A stretch of 64,000 nt of DNA from Prochlorococcus sp. AH-736-L23 (GTDB lineage: Bacteria > Cyanobacteriota > Cyanobacteriia > PCC-6307 > Cyanobiaceae): positions 1-64,000 of the forward strand of contig JAOIPS010000004.1 of the NCBI GenBank assembly GCA_028141225.1, in the 5' to 3' direction. Under the pieces are notes generated by a model. It made no database searches. It had not been told where the DNA came from and was given only the letters and a program-made list of their open reading frames with translations. The translations under genes were made by a program, and so were the position numbers. Each line of letters opens with the position of its first letter. Position 1 is the first letter of the stretch. Below, piece after piece: positions 21,106 through 31,138 of this stretch.

Positions 21106-21834
21106 ATGAATGAAATTAATCAAATAAATAATGAACCAGTAAGAAAATCAAGAATTTTATTAGTTGATGATGAGCCTGGTTTAAGAACAGCTGTAAAAAC
21201 ATTTCTAGAAGATGAAGGCTTTGAAATATTTATTGCAGTTGATGGAGAGGATGGTTGGGAAAAAGCTCAAACAATTTTCCCCGATTTGATTATTAGCGAT
21301 ATTATGATGCCACGAGCCAACGGTTATGCTTTATTAGAAAAAATTAGAGAGGATGAAAAATTAGGAGGAACTCCAGTTATTTTTTTAACTGCAAAAGGAA
21401 TGACTCTAGACAGAACAGAAGGTTATCTGGCAGGAGTTGATGATTATATTTCCAAACCTTTCGATCCCGATGAATTAGCTGCAAGAGTTAAAAATGTTAT
21501 CAACAGACAAGAACGATTATTAAAAGAAGCGGCACGATTCGCAGATATTGACGTAAGCAAAATGGCAAAGCAAATTACTGAAATAAAATCTATGCTCACA
21601 GACCAAAACCAGACTAATCCAGAAAATAAAATTAATCTTCCTAGTTTTACTCCTAGAGAAGCAAGTGTGCTTCAATTAGTAGCAGAGGGACTGATGAATA
21701 AAGAAATTGCAAGACAGCTTGAAACATCTATTAGAAATGTTGAGAAATATGTGAGTAGACTTTTTATTAAGACAGGTACATCTAGCCGAACAGAATTAGT
21801 TCGTTATGCACTTGAAAATCATTTAGTAAAGTAA
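21106..21834 (+). CDS. Response regulator with LuxR-type HTH (Ycf29/NarL-like)
   Basis: The receiver domain (about 15-135) has ILLVDDEPG, the phosphoacceptor DLIISDIMMPR, FLTAKG and DYISKPFDP. A linker (ISDVSKMAKQITEIKSMLTD-like helix) leads to a LuxR/FixJ HTH (about 178-240) with FTPREASVLQLVAEGLMNKEIA. The order and length (242 aa) resemble the plastid Ycf29 / cyanobacterial NarL-type regulators. No histidine kinase is nearby. The cognate signal is unknown. It is divergent from the cysteine desulfurase. Confidence 0.85.
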   Translation: MNEINQINNEPVRKSRILLVDDEPGLRTAVKTFLEDEGFEIFIAVDGEDGWEKAQTIFPDLIISDIMMPRANGYALLEKIREDEKLGGTPVIFLTAKGMTLDRTEGYLAGVDDYISKPFDPDELAARVKNVINRQERLLKEAARFADIDVSKMAKQITEIKSMLTDQNQTNPENKINLPSFTPREASVLQLVAEGLMNKEIARQLETSIRNVEKYVSRLFIKTGTSSRTELVRYALENHLVK

Positions 21835-21835
21835 A

Positions 21836-22537
21836 TTATTTAATTTTTTCGAATTCAATTAGTTTTGAAAAATAAAAAGGAGCTTGATTTAATTTCTTTT
21901 TAACAACTTTAAATCCTCTTTCTTTAGCAGCATTAATAATACCCTTTTCTTTCAATGTATATGCTCTTGTAGTTTTACTTGGCCCAGGAAATAATTTTCC
22001 AATATTTTTTAGAACAGCAAGAACTGGAGTATAGGGAGCAAAGCTTACGATTAGTTTTTCTTTGCTTAAATCGCATAGATGTTGAACCATTTCTTCTGCG
22101 ACCGGTTGCGGATAATGAATAAATACATCCAAACAAACTACAACATCAAATAATCCTTTTAATTTTTCCAGATCACAAACTTCATATTTTATTTTACCTT
22201 GATTCAAACCTAATTCATTAATTCGTTTTTTTGTTTCTTTAATCATTTCAGAAGAAATATCGCTCATCTGCAGTTCTTTTATACCTAGTCTTAGTAAAGG
22301 TATGGAAAGACTTCCTACACCACAGCCTGCATCACAATAACTTTTTTTTGTTAGTTCAGGATAATTTTTGATGTATGTGACCACATCATCTACAGTTTTT
22401 TGATGTCCTTTCCTAATATTTTTCTGAACTGTATTAATTTCATCAGATTTGCTATAAATTTTATTCCATCTTTCAAAGCCAGTACCATTAAAATACTCCC
22501 TGACTTCACTTTTTTCGAAAGTCTTATTTGACGTCAT
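21836..22537 (-). CDS. chlM: Magnesium-protoporphyrin IX O-methyltransferase
   Basis: ChlM methylates Mg-protoporphyrin IX with SAM in chlorophyll biosynthesis. The 233-aa protein has YFNGTGFERWNKIYS at the N-terminus, the SAM-binding motif YCDAGCGVGSLSIPLL, VVCLDVFIHYPQ, SFAPYTPVL and a C-terminal RAYTLKEKGI. These are diagnostic for ChlM/BchM. The gene is convergent with the response regulator (1 bp gap) and divergent from purE. Confidence 0.96.
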   Translation of the reverse strand: MTSNKTFEKSEVREYFNGTGFERWNKIYSKSDEINTVQKNIRKGHQKTVDDVVTYIKNYPELTKKSYCDAGCGVGSLSIPLLRLGIKELQMSDISSEMIKETKKRINELGLNQGKIKYEVCDLEKLKGLFDVVVCLDVFIHYPQPVAEEMVQHLCDLSKEKLIVSFAPYTPVLAVLKNIGKLFPGPSKTTRAYTLKEKGIINAAKERGFKVVKKKLNQAPFYFSKLIEFEKIK

Positions 22538-22576
22538 AATATTCCATGAAAATTTATTCTTTTCATACTAACTAAC

Positions 22577-22600
22577 TGGCGCCAAATTAATTGCGCGCCA
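22577..22600. promoter_or_regulatory. GC-rich dyad between chlM and purE (possible operator)
   Basis: The 89-bp gap between divergent chlM and purE holds a 24-bp near-palindrome: the arms TGGCGC and GCGCCA flank an AATTAATT-centred core, with 20 of 24 positions symmetric. Such GC-rich arms stand out in this AT-rich genome. A regulator-binding site or a small hairpin are both possible. I know no named factor for it. Confidence 0.35.
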
Positions 22601-22626
22601 TTATAGGAAAGAATTGATTTGTTATT

Positions 22627-23163
22627 TTGTCAGAATTGAATTCCAAAGATATTTATAAAATTGCTGTCGTAATGGGTAGTGATTCAGATCTAAATACATT
22701 AAAACCAGCCATTGATATTTTAAAAGAATTTGGAATAAAAACTGAAGTTTGCATACTTTCTGCTCATCGAACACCTATTGAAATGATGGAATATGCAAAA
22801 AATGCAGAATCAGAAAACATAAAAGTAATAATTGCCGGTGCTGGGGGTGCTGCTCATCTTCCAGGAATGCTGGCATCCATAACTTGCATTCCTGTAATTG
22901 GGGTACCAGTAGAGAGTAAGACACTGAAGGGAATTGACTCTCTTTTATCCATCGTTCAAATGCCCTCTGGAATTCCAGTTGCAACAGTTGCAATTAATGG
23001 AGGACAGAATGCTGGATTATTGGCAATAGAGATGATCAGTTTATTTGATGAATCCATAAAGAAAAATTTAAAAGAATTCAGAGAAAATCTACATACACAG
23101 GTAAGAACTAAAAATAATAAGTTATCAAATATTGGACCTGACAATTATCTTCAAAATAAATGA
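22627..23163 (+). CDS. purE: N5-carboxyaminoimidazole ribonucleotide mutase PurE
   Basis: This purine-pathway enzyme rearranges N5-CAIR to CAIR. It has VVMGSDSDLNTLKPA, SAHRTPIEM and AGAGGAAHLPGMLAS, with EVCILSAHRTP as the substrate loop. The start is TTG (TTG TCA GAA TTG), giving MSELNSKD. The 178-aa length is typical with a short C-terminal tail. It is followed convergently by cysC after 15 bp. Confidence 0.96.
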   Translation: MSELNSKDIYKIAVVMGSDSDLNTLKPAIDILKEFGIKTEVCILSAHRTPIEMMEYAKNAESENIKVIIAGAGGAAHLPGMLASITCIPVIGVPVESKTLKGIDSLLSIVQMPSGIPVATVAINGGQNAGLLAIEMISLFDESIKKNLKEFRENLHTQVRTKNNKLSNIGPDNYLQNK

Positions 23164-23178
23164 TCTAATATTTTTCTA

Positions 23179-23817
23179 TTAGGCCTTGTTAAGAAAGTTT
23201 TCTTTTTTAAGGTAGTTAATAACTTTTTCAACGGAATCATTTAAGTCTAACGAACCTGTATCAACAACAATTTCGGGATTATGAGGTGCTTCATATGGAC
23301 TAGAAATCCCGGTAAATTCCTTAATTTCACCCAAACGAGCTTTCTTATAGAGACCTTTAGTATCTCTATTTTCGCAAACTTTGATATCAGCAGAACAATA
23401 AACTTCAATAAAATCCTTTGATCCAATAATTTTTCTCACCTTATCTCTATCACTAATAAATGGTGAAACGAATGCTGTAATAGTTATTATCCCAGCATTC
23501 ATAAATAAATTCGCAACTTCGCCAATTCTTCTTATATTTTCTTCTCTATCTTCATCCGAAAAACCAAGATCTTTACATAAACCGTGTCTAATATTATCTC
23601 CATCCAACACATAAGTCGAAAAACCATCTAAGTGTAAAACTTCATTTAAAGCGTTGGCCAAAGTACTTTTACCAGAACCAGATAAACCTGTAAACCAGAT
23701 AACCATACCTTTATGACCTCTCATTTTCTCTAACTTTTCTCTGTCAATAGTTAAGTTGTGCCACTTTATATTGGTTGACTTTGTTTGATCTTGTTCTTTC
23801 ATTTTTTGCACCATCAA
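23179..23817 (-). CDS. cysC: Adenylyl-sulfate (APS) kinase
   Basis: This enzyme phosphorylates APS to PAPS in sulfate assimilation. It has the P-loop GLSGSGKSTLANAL, LDGDNIRHGLCKDLGFSDEDREENIRR and FVSPFISDRDKVR. It is about 212 aa, typical of the single-domain kinase. It sits downstream (27 bp) of the SUI1-domain gene on the same strand. Confidence 0.95.
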   Translation of the reverse strand: MMVQKMKEQDQTKSTNIKWHNLTIDREKLEKMRGHKGMVIWFTGLSGSGKSTLANALNEVLHLDGFSTYVLDGDNIRHGLCKDLGFSDEDREENIRRIGEVANLFMNAGIITITAFVSPFISDRDKVRKIIGSKDFIEVYCSADIKVCENRDTKGLYKKARLGEIKEFTGISSPYEAPHNPEIVVDTGSLDLNDSVEKVINYLKKENFLNKA

Positions 23818-23844
23818 AATTAAAAACCTATCCTAACCCTTGCT

Positions 23845-24156
23845 TCATAAATTATGAAATCCCTCTTTACGAAGAAACTCAACTGATTTCGATACCATAT
23901 CACCCTGTAACTGGATAGTTCTATCAATCAATGTTCCTCCAGTCCCACAAAAAACTTTAATCTTTTTTAGTAATTCTTTTAATAGGATTTCATCCTCATT
24001 GCCTAAACCTCTAATTAAAGTTACAGTCTTTCCCTTTTTACCTTTTTTTTGTTTTGAAATATTTATTTTTGATCTTTTATTAACAGTATCTACCTTAGCT
24101 ACTTCTTCAGATTTTTTTTCTTGATTATCAAATTCGATCCAATTCTTTTTTCCCAT
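23845..24156 (-). CDS. SUI1-domain (eIF1/YciH-like) translation factor
   Basis: The 103-aa protein has a lysine-rich N-terminal half (KINISKQKKGKKGKTVTLIRGLGN) and a C-terminal SUI1 fold with LKKIKVFCGTGGTLIDRTIQLQGDMVSKSVEFLRKEG, matching YciH-like bacterial homologues of eIF1. Such proteins can influence start-site fidelity in vitro; the physiological role in cyanobacteria is unclear. It starts 48 bp from the divergent trpB. Confidence 0.85.
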   Translation of the reverse strand: MGKKNWIEFDNQEKKSEEVAKVDTVNKRSKINISKQKKGKKGKTVTLIRGLGNEDEILLKELLKKIKVFCGTGGTLIDRTIQLQGDMVSKSVEFLRKEGFHNL

Positions 24157-24204
24157 TATTTTAAATATAATCTATAGTTAGTTAATACTTATTCTATAGA
24201 AAAA

Positions 24205-25449
24205 GTGGTAAGTACATTTTCTCGCAAAGATCAAAACTATAAAAATGACGATTTAAATCAACCCTCCAAAGAGGGAAGATTTGGAAAATATGGTGGTCAA
24301 TATGTTCCTGAAACGCTAATGCCTGCTCTTTTTGAGCTTGAAACAGCTGCATCTAATGCATGGAAAGATAAACTTTTTGTAGAAGAATTAAATCATTTAC
24401 TCAAGACTTATGTAGGAAGAGAAACACCACTTTATGAAGCCAAAAGACTTACTGAACATTACAAAACTAAACAAGCAACTCCTAAAATATGGCTTAAAAG
24501 AGAAGATTTAAATCATACTGGAGCTCACAAAATTAATAATGCCCTTGGACAAGCTTTACTGGCAATAAGAATGGGCAAAAAAAGAATAATTGCAGAAACT
24601 GGAGCTGGTCAACATGGAGTTGCTACTGCTACTGTTTGTGCAAGATTTGGCTTGAAATGTATTATCTACATGGGTGCTGAAGACATAAAAAGGCAATCCC
24701 TTAACGTTTTCAGAATGAAACTTCTAGGAGCTGAAGTTAAAGTTGTAAATTCTGGAACTGCAACACTTAAAGATGCCACTAGTGAAGCCATTAGAGATTG
24801 GGTTTCTAATGTCGAAACCACACACTACATTTTAGGATCTGTTGCGGGTCCACACCCTTTCCCAAAGATTGTGCGAGATTTTCATGCAGTTATAGGTGAA
24901 GAAACTAAAAAACAATGTTTGGAATCATTTGGATCTTTTCCTGATATCTTGCTTGCTTGTGTAGGTGGGGGATCAAATGCAATGGGACTTTTCCATCCTT
25001 TTGTTAAAGAAACTTCTGTGCGGCTTATTGGAGTTGAGGCCGCAGGAAGCGGAGTTGATACTGACAAACATGCTGCCACTATCACTAAAGGATCAGTTGG
25101 AATTTTGCATGGATCAATGAGTCTTCTCCTGCAAGATGATAATGGTCAGGTACAAGAAGCTCACTCAATAAGTGCAGGTTTAGATTACCCTGGAGTAGGA
25201 CCTGAACATAGCCATTTAAAAGATATAGGTAGAGCAGAATATGGATCAGTTACAGATCAAGAAGCTTTAGCCGCTTTGAAACTTGTAAGTGAGCTAGAAG
25301 GAATTATACCTGCACTTGAAACTTCCCACGCCTTTGCTTGGTTAGATAAATTATGCCCTACTCTTGAAAAAGATACTCATATAGTTATCAATTGCTCTGG
25401 AAGAGGAGACAAAGATGTTAATACTGTTGCATCTTCATTAGATATTTAA
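24205..25449 (+). CDS. trpB: Tryptophan synthase beta chain
   Basis: TrpB makes tryptophan from indole and serine with PLP. The 414-aa protein has [17 protein letters not shown], the PLP-lysine region [30 protein letters not shown] and [13 protein letters not shown], typical of TrpB1. The start is GTG (GTG GTA AGT ACA). The usual core begins at about residue 26 (GRFGKYGG). trpA is not adjacent. It ends abutting the convergent rhodanese gene. Confidence 0.97.
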   Translation: MVSTFSRKDQNYKNDDLNQPSKEGRFGKYGGQYVPETLMPALFELETAASNAWKDKLFVEELNHLLKTYVGRETPLYEAKRLTEHYKTKQATPKIWLKREDLNHTGAHKINNALGQALLAIRMGKKRIIAETGAGQHGVATATVCARFGLKCIIYMGAEDIKRQSLNVFRMKLLGAEVKVVNSGTATLKDATSEAIRDWVSNVETTHYILGSVAGPHPFPKIVRDFHAVIGEETKKQCLESFGSFPDILLACVGGGSNAMGLFHPFVKETSVRLIGVEAAGSGVDTDKHAATITKGSVGILHGSMSLLLQDDNGQVQEAHSISAGLDYPGVGPEHSHLKDIGRAEYGSVTDQEALAALKLVSELEGIIPALETSHAFAWLDKLCPTLEKDTHIVINCSGRGDKDVNTVASSLDI

Positions 25450-25800
25450 TCAATACCTTGGTATTGATGGGTCAATATATCTACTCCATCCATCAATACC
25501 CTCCTCCAAATTCCATATTTCGCTCACAATATTATTATCCAAGCACCATTGAGAAAAGTTATAACTTCTTATTCCTGCATGACAGATAACTACAATTTCT
25601 CTATCTAATAAACCAGCAAATATTTCTTCAACATATTGAGATGTAACTTTACTAATTGGTATATGTAAAAATTCTTTTGAGAAACGAGCCAGTTCAAGCT
25701 CTGACTGCTCTCTTACATCAATCAAGACTGGATCTTCTTTCTCAGAATTAAACCAATCATTGAGACTAGAAGCATTTATAGATTTTGGATAACTTCCCAA
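25450..25800 (-). CDS. Single-domain rhodanese (sulfurtransferase-like)
   Basis: The 116-aa rhodanese domain carries DVREQSELELARF and the active-site loop ICHAGIRSYNFSQWC with the catalytic Cys in CHAGIRS. This is typical of GlpE/PspE-like single-domain proteins, which can transfer sulfane sulfur. The substrate is unknown. The gene's stop abuts the trpB stop with no intergenic base. Confidence 0.85.
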   Translation of the reverse strand: MGSYPKSINASSLNDWFNSEKEDPVLIDVREQSELELARFSKEFLHIPISKVTSQYVEEIFAGLLDREIVVICHAGIRSYNFSQWCLDNNIVSEIWNLEEGIDGWSRYIDPSIPRY

Positions 25801-25883
25801 TTTATAGAATTACTTAAGTGTTATTTACAATTTAATAAATTAAGTTGCAGTAGGAAGTTTATTGTTAAAAATAAAAATAAACA

Positions 25884-27350
25884 TTGATAATGAAACTTAG
25901 AGTATTTGCAATAATAATAATATTATCTTTATTACTTTTTTTTGGTTTTAAAAAAGTATCTCCCCATAAAAATAAGGAGCAAAGTACAAATATTGAGCAA
26001 CTAAGTATCATAAAATATATACCTGAAAACAATAAATTATTATTTATTTCAAATTTAGATAGTTTTAATATTATTAATAATAATGAAAAAGATAAAAATC
26101 GAACAGATAAAGATAACTTTGTTTTAATAAAAGACTCTATATTAGATTACTTAGGAATAGATTTAGGCAACAATAAATTAGAAGATATCTATAATAATGA
26201 ACTTATAATCTCTACTTTTGAAAATAATAAAAAGCTTAAGGATAATATTTTAATTGTTTTTAAAATTAAGCCAGAAAAAACAATAGATGATTTATTAAAT
26301 TTGCCTACTAAAATAGATCAGATTGATGAGATAATTCCTATTAATAGAGAAAACAAACTAAATTTCCTTAACTATATATACCGAACCGACGATAATTATA
26401 TAATTGCTTCATCAAATAAAAAATTAATCAAAAATAGTATTAACTCTAGTAAACATTTTCAGAAAAAAAAATTTCAATATAAGAGAGAACTTGTTGGACT
26501 GAAAAATGAAAAAAATATATTATTTACAAATAAATTTTTGGAAAGTAAATTTTTTAATAATGAAATTTTTACTGAGAATAATGGGGATAATATTGCTACA
26601 ACTTTTGACTTTAAAAATAAGCATTTAATTTTAAAATCATATTTACTAAATAATAAAAAAAATATTGATTTTCTTACTTACGAAAAGTTAATGAATAAAG
26701 AGAATAGTAATGAAGAAAATCCTGAAAATTTAATTTTTTGTGATATAAAAAATTTTGACGAACACCTTAATCCATTAATAAATGATTTTCAACTCAGTTT
26801 TTTTGAAGAGTTTAATCAAAATAATAATCAAAACATTTTAATTCTCAATTCAAAAAAAGATTGGCTTATTACGTTTGAAAAAAATAATGAAGATCAATTT
26901 GATTTAAGTGCTTTGAAAAAGCTAAAAGATTTCAACAAATATACTTTGAAACAAAATGAAGATATTTATTCGATATATTCCAAAGATATTCTTGAAGAAA
27001 AAGACGATGTTATAAAAGAATTATCTTTTGAAAATATCTATTCGATAGAAGCAGGAGGGTTACAAATGATAAGTAATTATTTAATTGATGATAAAAAACT
27101 AGAAACAATCTCAAAAAAATTTTTTAACCTAAAAAGTAATAAAGATAAATCCGCTTTTCTTTATGCGAAAGTCTATATCAAAGATGAAACTTCAAACAAA
27201 ATTGAAAATTTTTCTGATTTGCAAGATCTTAATTTACTAATTAGAAATATTTTAAAAATATCTAGTGAAGAAACTCTAGAGATCATAAGACAATCTATTC
27301 CTGAAGAAAATCCAATTCTTTATAGAGAAAAAATATTAAAGATACTTTAA
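25884..27350 (+). CDS. DUF3352-like protein with N-terminal membrane anchor
   Basis: The 488-aa protein has a strongly hydrophobic N-terminus (RVFAIIIILSLLLFFGF, about 4-22), probably an anchor or uncleaved signal, then a long Asn/Lys-rich region. Stretches such as IIASSNKKLIKNSINSSKH and the general repeat of beta-rich segments suggest the DUF3352 family of cyanobacterial envelope proteins; I am only moderately sure. The composition (Asn and Lys very high) is more biased than its neighbours. The function is unknown. The gene stands alone between rhodanese and gltA. Confidence 0.65.
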   Translation: MIMKLRVFAIIIILSLLLFFGFKKVSPHKNKEQSTNIEQLSIIKYIPENNKLLFISNLDSFNIINNNEKDKNRTDKDNFVLIKDSILDYLGIDLGNNKLEDIYNNELIISTFENNKKLKDNILIVFKIKPEKTIDDLLNLPTKIDQIDEIIPINRENKLNFLNYIYRTDDNYIIASSNKKLIKNSINSSKHFQKKKFQYKRELVGLKNEKNILFTNKFLESKFFNNEIFTENNGDNIATTFDFKNKHLILKSYLLNNKKNIDFLTYEKLMNKENSNEENPENLIFCDIKNFDEHLNPLINDFQLSFFEEFNQNNNQNILILNSKKDWLITFEKNNEDQFDLSALKKLKDFNKYTLKQNEDIYSIYSKDILEEKDDVIKELSFENIYSIEAGGLQMISNYLIDDKKLETISKKFFNLKSNKDKSAFLYAKVYIKDETSNKIENFSDLQDLNLLIRNILKISSEETLEIIRQSIPEENPILYREKILKIL

Positions 27351-27475
27351 AAAAACTCATTCAAAAAAGCTTCAAAAAGAATAAATACAAATTTTCGTGA
27401 GGTTAATAACTTGTGGTTAATTAAAAATTATTTGACTATCTTTAATCTATAAGTATTTTGTATTGAATTAAGAAA

Positions 27476-28621
27476 TTGGACAGCAACAAGCTAATTTTAA
27501 AACCAGGATTAGAGGGTGTCCCAGTTACTAATTCATCTATCTGCGATATTGACGGCAACAAAGGCAAATTATTATACAGAGGCTACTCCATTGAGGAAAT
27601 ATCCAAAAAAAGCAGTTTTTTAGAAACTGCTTATCTATTGATTTGGGGTGAATTGCCTACAGCTATTCAACTTAGAGATTTTGAACAAGAAGTTCAGATG
27701 CATCGAAGGTTAAGTTTTAGAGTCAGAGATATGATGAAATGTTTCCCTGCAACAGGTCATCCTATGGACGCTCTTCAATCCAGTGCAGCTTCTTTGGGGC
27801 TTTTCTATTCACGTAGAGCAATAGATGATCCTAATTACATCTACAACGCAGTGATAAGACTTATAGCAAAAATACCTACCATGATTGCTGCGTTTCAACT
27901 TATAAGAAAAGGACAAGATCCTATTCAGCCTCGTGATGATTTAACTTACTCATCAAATTTTCTGTACATGCTGACCGAAAAAGAACAAGATCCCATAGCT
28001 GCAAAAGTTTTTGATAGGTGCTTAATTCTACATGCCGAACATAGTTTAAACGCAAGTACATTCAGCGCTAGAGTTACTGCCAGTACTCTTACAGACCCAT
28101 ACGCTGTCATCGCCTCTGCAGTAGGAACCCTGGCTGGTCCACTGCATGGAGGAGCAAATGAAGATGTAATTGCAATGTTAGAAGAGATCAAAACTCCAGA
28201 AAATGCTGGTTCTTTTTTGGATAACGCGATAAAAAATAAAAGTAAGATCATGGGCTTCGGTCACAGAGAATATAAAGTCAAAGATCCAAGAGCAATAATT
28301 CTTCAAAAACTGGCAGAAGAGCTTTTTATTAGATTTGGAGCAGATGAAATGTATGAAGTTGCAAAATCACTTGAAGCAGAGGCAATACCAAGACTTGGAC
28401 CTAAGGGTATATTCCCTAACGTGGATTTTTATTCTGGTCTTGTTTATAGAAAACTTGGTATTCCTCGTGATTTATTTACTCCAATTTTTGCTATATCAAG
28501 AGTTGCAGGCTGGTTAGCTCATTGGAGAGAGCAACTTGGAGCAAATAGAATTTTTAGACCATCGCAAATCTATACTGGTTCATCACCAAGAGATTGGATC
28601 AGCTTAGAAAATAGAGAATAA
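27476..28621 (+). CDS. gltA: Citrate synthase
   Basis: This enzyme condenses oxaloacetate and acetyl-CoA. The 381-aa protein has LKPGLEGVPVTNSSICDIDG, HAEHSLNASTFSARV, GPLHGGANEDV, GFGHREYKVKDPRA and NVDFYSGLVY, with catalytic His and Asp in place. The start is TTG (TTG GAC AGC AAC). Cyanobacteria use it in an incomplete or modified TCA route. The next gene, ndhA, begins 75 bp downstream on the same strand, and the 5' gap is 125 bp. Confidence 0.96.
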   Translation: MDSNKLILKPGLEGVPVTNSSICDIDGNKGKLLYRGYSIEEISKKSSFLETAYLLIWGELPTAIQLRDFEQEVQMHRRLSFRVRDMMKCFPATGHPMDALQSSAASLGLFYSRRAIDDPNYIYNAVIRLIAKIPTMIAAFQLIRKGQDPIQPRDDLTYSSNFLYMLTEKEQDPIAAKVFDRCLILHAEHSLNASTFSARVTASTLTDPYAVIASAVGTLAGPLHGGANEDVIAMLEEIKTPENAGSFLDNAIKNKSKIMGFGHREYKVKDPRAIILQKLAEELFIRFGADEMYEVAKSLEAEAIPRLGPKGIFPNVDFYSGLVYRKLGIPRDLFTPIFAISRVAGWLAHWREQLGANRIFRPSQIYTGSSPRDWISLENRE

Positions 28622-28696
28622 TATTTGCAGCTTTTCATAAAAAACGCACATATTGTTTGTGAAGAGTTAATCTATTAAGTAAATAACATAAAAATT

Positions 28697-29815
28697 TTGG
28701 AATACGGATTAGATCTCGAATATAGTTTTAATGAATTCTTAAAGGGTTTTGGCCTTTCCAGCGAAATCGCTCATATAATTTGGCTCCCTCTACCTATGCT
28801 TTTGGTTTTGGTAGCCGCAGTTGTTGGCGTTTTAGTAACAGTTTGGCTTGAAAGAAAAATATCTGCAGCTGCCCAACAAAGAGTAGGTCCCGAATATGCA
28901 GGAGCGCTCGGCGTTCTTCAACCAATTGCAGATGGTCTTAAGTTACTTGTCAAAGAGGATATTATTCCTGCTAAAGCGGATGGAATTCTCTTCACTGCAG
29001 GACCTATTTTAGTTCTTGTCCCAGTGATTCTGTCATGGTTGATTGTTCCTTTCGGACAAAACCTTTTAATAAGTAACGTTGGTATTGGAATTTTCCTATG
29101 GATTGCTTTAAGCAGTATCCAGCCAATTGGACTTCTTATGAGCGGATATGCTTCAAATAATAAGTATTCTTTATTAGGAGGTTTAAGAGCAGCAGCTCAA
29201 TCAATAAGTTATGAAATCCCACTAGCTTTATCTGTACTGGCTATCGTACTAATGACAAACTCTCTAAGTACTATTGACATTGTCAACCAACAAAGTGGTG
29301 CTGGAATCCTAAGTTGGAATATATGGAGACAACCAGTCGGTTTTATAGTCTTTTGGATCTGTGCTCTTGCAGAATGTGAAAGACTCCCATTTGATTTACC
29401 CGAAGCGGAAGAAGAATTAGTTGCAGGATATCAAACTGAATATGCAGGAATGAAATTCGCATTGTTCTACCTTGGTAGTTACATTAATTTAATCCTTTCA
29501 GCTTTATTGGTATCAATACTTTATTTAGGAGGATGGGGTTTTCCTATTCCAGTTGAATTAATAGCTAAGTTTCTAAATTTGCCAATTAATTCACCCTTTA
29601 TACAAGTTTTCACTGCATCAATAGGAATTGTAATGACTGTATTGAAAGCATATCTTTTAGTTTTCATTGCAATATTATTGCGATGGACAACTCCTAGAGT
29701 AAGAATAGATCAACTATTAGATCTAGGATGGAAGTTTCTCCTTCCAATTTCTCTTGCTAATCTTTTGATAACTGCAGGATTAAAACTTGCTTTTCCGCAA
29801 TTCTTTGGTGGTTAA
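28697..29815 (+). CDS. ndhA: NAD(P)H-quinone oxidoreductase subunit 1 (NdhA)
   Basis: This membrane subunit (NuoH homologue) of NDH-1 contributes to the quinone channel at the junction of the two arms. The 372-aa protein has about eight membrane helices and conserved loops [45 protein letters not shown] and [20 protein letters not shown]. The start is TTG (TTG GAA TAC GGA). It opens the ndhA-ndhI-ndhG-ndhE operon. Confidence 0.97.
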   Translation: MEYGLDLEYSFNEFLKGFGLSSEIAHIIWLPLPMLLVLVAAVVGVLVTVWLERKISAAAQQRVGPEYAGALGVLQPIADGLKLLVKEDIIPAKADGILFTAGPILVLVPVILSWLIVPFGQNLLISNVGIGIFLWIALSSIQPIGLLMSGYASNNKYSLLGGLRAAAQSISYEIPLALSVLAIVLMTNSLSTIDIVNQQSGAGILSWNIWRQPVGFIVFWICALAECERLPFDLPEAEEELVAGYQTEYAGMKFALFYLGSYINLILSALLVSILYLGGWGFPIPVELIAKFLNLPINSPFIQVFTASIGIVMTVLKAYLLVFIAILLRWTTPRVRIDQLLDLGWKFLLPISLANLLITAGLKLAFPQFFGG

Positions 29816-29883
29816 ACTTAAGTAAAAATACTTAAATTAAAAATTAATCCACTAAAATAAAATAACTAAGTGAATTCTTCAAA

Positions 29884-30510
29884 ATGGAAAATTTTCTTCA
29901 ACAAATAAATAGCTATATCAAAGAAGCATTTAATGCTGGCAAATATTTATACAATGGCTTATCAGTTACTTTTGATCATCTTCGAAGAAGACCTGTTACT
30001 GTCCAATATCCATATGAAAAATTAATACCTTCTGAAAGATATAGGGGTAGGATTCATTATGAATTTGATAAATGTATTGCTTGTGAAGTTTGCGTGAGAG
30101 TATGCCCCATAAATTTACCAGTCGTGGATTGGGTAATGAATAAAGAAACCAAAAAAAAGGAACTAAGAAATTATTCTATAGATTTTGGAGTTTGTATATT
30201 TTGTGGAAATTGTGTTGAATATTGTCCAACTAATTGTCTTTCAATGACCGAAGAATATGAATTAGCTACTTTTGACAGACACAATCTAAATTTTGATAAT
30301 GTTGCACTTGGTAGGTTACCTACAAACGTCACAACAGATCCTTCAGTAAAACCTTTAAGAGAACTTGCCTATCTTCCTAAAGGTGTCATGGACCCTCATG
30401 AAATACCAGCTTCAGATACTAGAGTTGGTAAATTACCGGAAGAAGTCTATGATTGGATGAGGCCAGAATCCAATGAAAATAAAGATAGAGTTTCTACTCC
30501 AAACAATTAA
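29884..30510 (+). CDS. ndhI: NAD(P)H-quinone oxidoreductase subunit I
   Basis: NdhI is the NuoI-like ferredoxin subunit carrying two [4Fe-4S] clusters (N6a/N6b). Both motifs are intact: [12 protein letters not shown] and [12 protein letters not shown]. At 208 aa with a C-terminal extension ([13 protein letters not shown]) it matches cyanobacterial NdhI. The gene is 68 bp after ndhA and 13 bp before ndhG. Confidence 0.97.
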   Translation: MENFLQQINSYIKEAFNAGKYLYNGLSVTFDHLRRRPVTVQYPYEKLIPSERYRGRIHYEFDKCIACEVCVRVCPINLPVVDWVMNKETKKKELRNYSIDFGVCIFCGNCVEYCPTNCLSMTEEYELATFDRHNLNFDNVALGRLPTNVTTDPSVKPLRELAYLPKGVMDPHEIPASDTRVGKLPEEVYDWMRPESNENKDRVSTPNN

Positions 30511-30523
30511 TTTCAATTAATTT

Positions 30524-31123
30524 ATGTCCATTGCAATAACAACTCAAATAATTTGTTTTACAATTTTATCTTTAGTTATCCTTATCGGAGCACTTGGCGT
30601 TGTATTACTTGAAAGTATTGTTTATTCAGCTTTTCTTCTAGGAGGAGTTTTCATGAGTGTGGCAGGATTATATCTTCTTTTAAATGCAAGTTTTGTTGCT
30701 GCAGCACAAGTTTTAGTTTATGTGGGTGCAGTTAATGTATTAATAATCTTTGCAATAATGTTAGTCAATAAAAAAGAAGATTTAAAGCCCATCAATGACA
30801 TTAAATCAAGAAGAATCATATCAACATCAATATGTTTAACTCTGCTAAGCCTCTTAATAAGAGTTGACTTGACTAATGTATGGAGCCTATCAAGTCCTGA
30901 AAACTCTATTGGAGAAGAATCAACTATCAGAATTGGTGAACATCTATTTAGTGATTATTTACTCCCATTTGAAGTAGCATCAGTTTTACTTTTAATGGCA
31001 ATGATTGGAGCTATTGTTTTAGCCAGAAGAGATGTAATGAGCAAGGATATTTCTACTGGATTGCCTGTTGATCAAGAGTTAATTGAAAAATCATCAGAAC
31101 CATTACTTACAAATAAAAATTAA
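30524..31123 (+). CDS. ndhG: NAD(P)H-quinone oxidoreductase subunit 6 (NdhG)
   Basis: This NuoJ-like membrane subunit of NDH-1 has five predicted helices in 199 aa. Recognisable features are GVVLLESIVYSAFLLGGVF, the conserved VAAAQVLVYVGAVNVLIIFAIMLV, and SVLLLMAMIGAIVLARRD. It lies between ndhI and ndhE in the standard ndhAIGE order. Confidence 0.96.
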   Translation: MSIAITTQIICFTILSLVILIGALGVVLLESIVYSAFLLGGVFMSVAGLYLLLNASFVAAAQVLVYVGAVNVLIIFAIMLVNKKEDLKPINDIKSRRIISTSICLTLLSLLIRVDLTNVWSLSSPENSIGEESTIRIGEHLFSDYLLPFEVASVLLLMAMIGAIVLARRDVMSKDISTGLPVDQELIEKSSEPLLTNKN

Positions 31124-31138
31124 CGTTTCACCTTTCTT

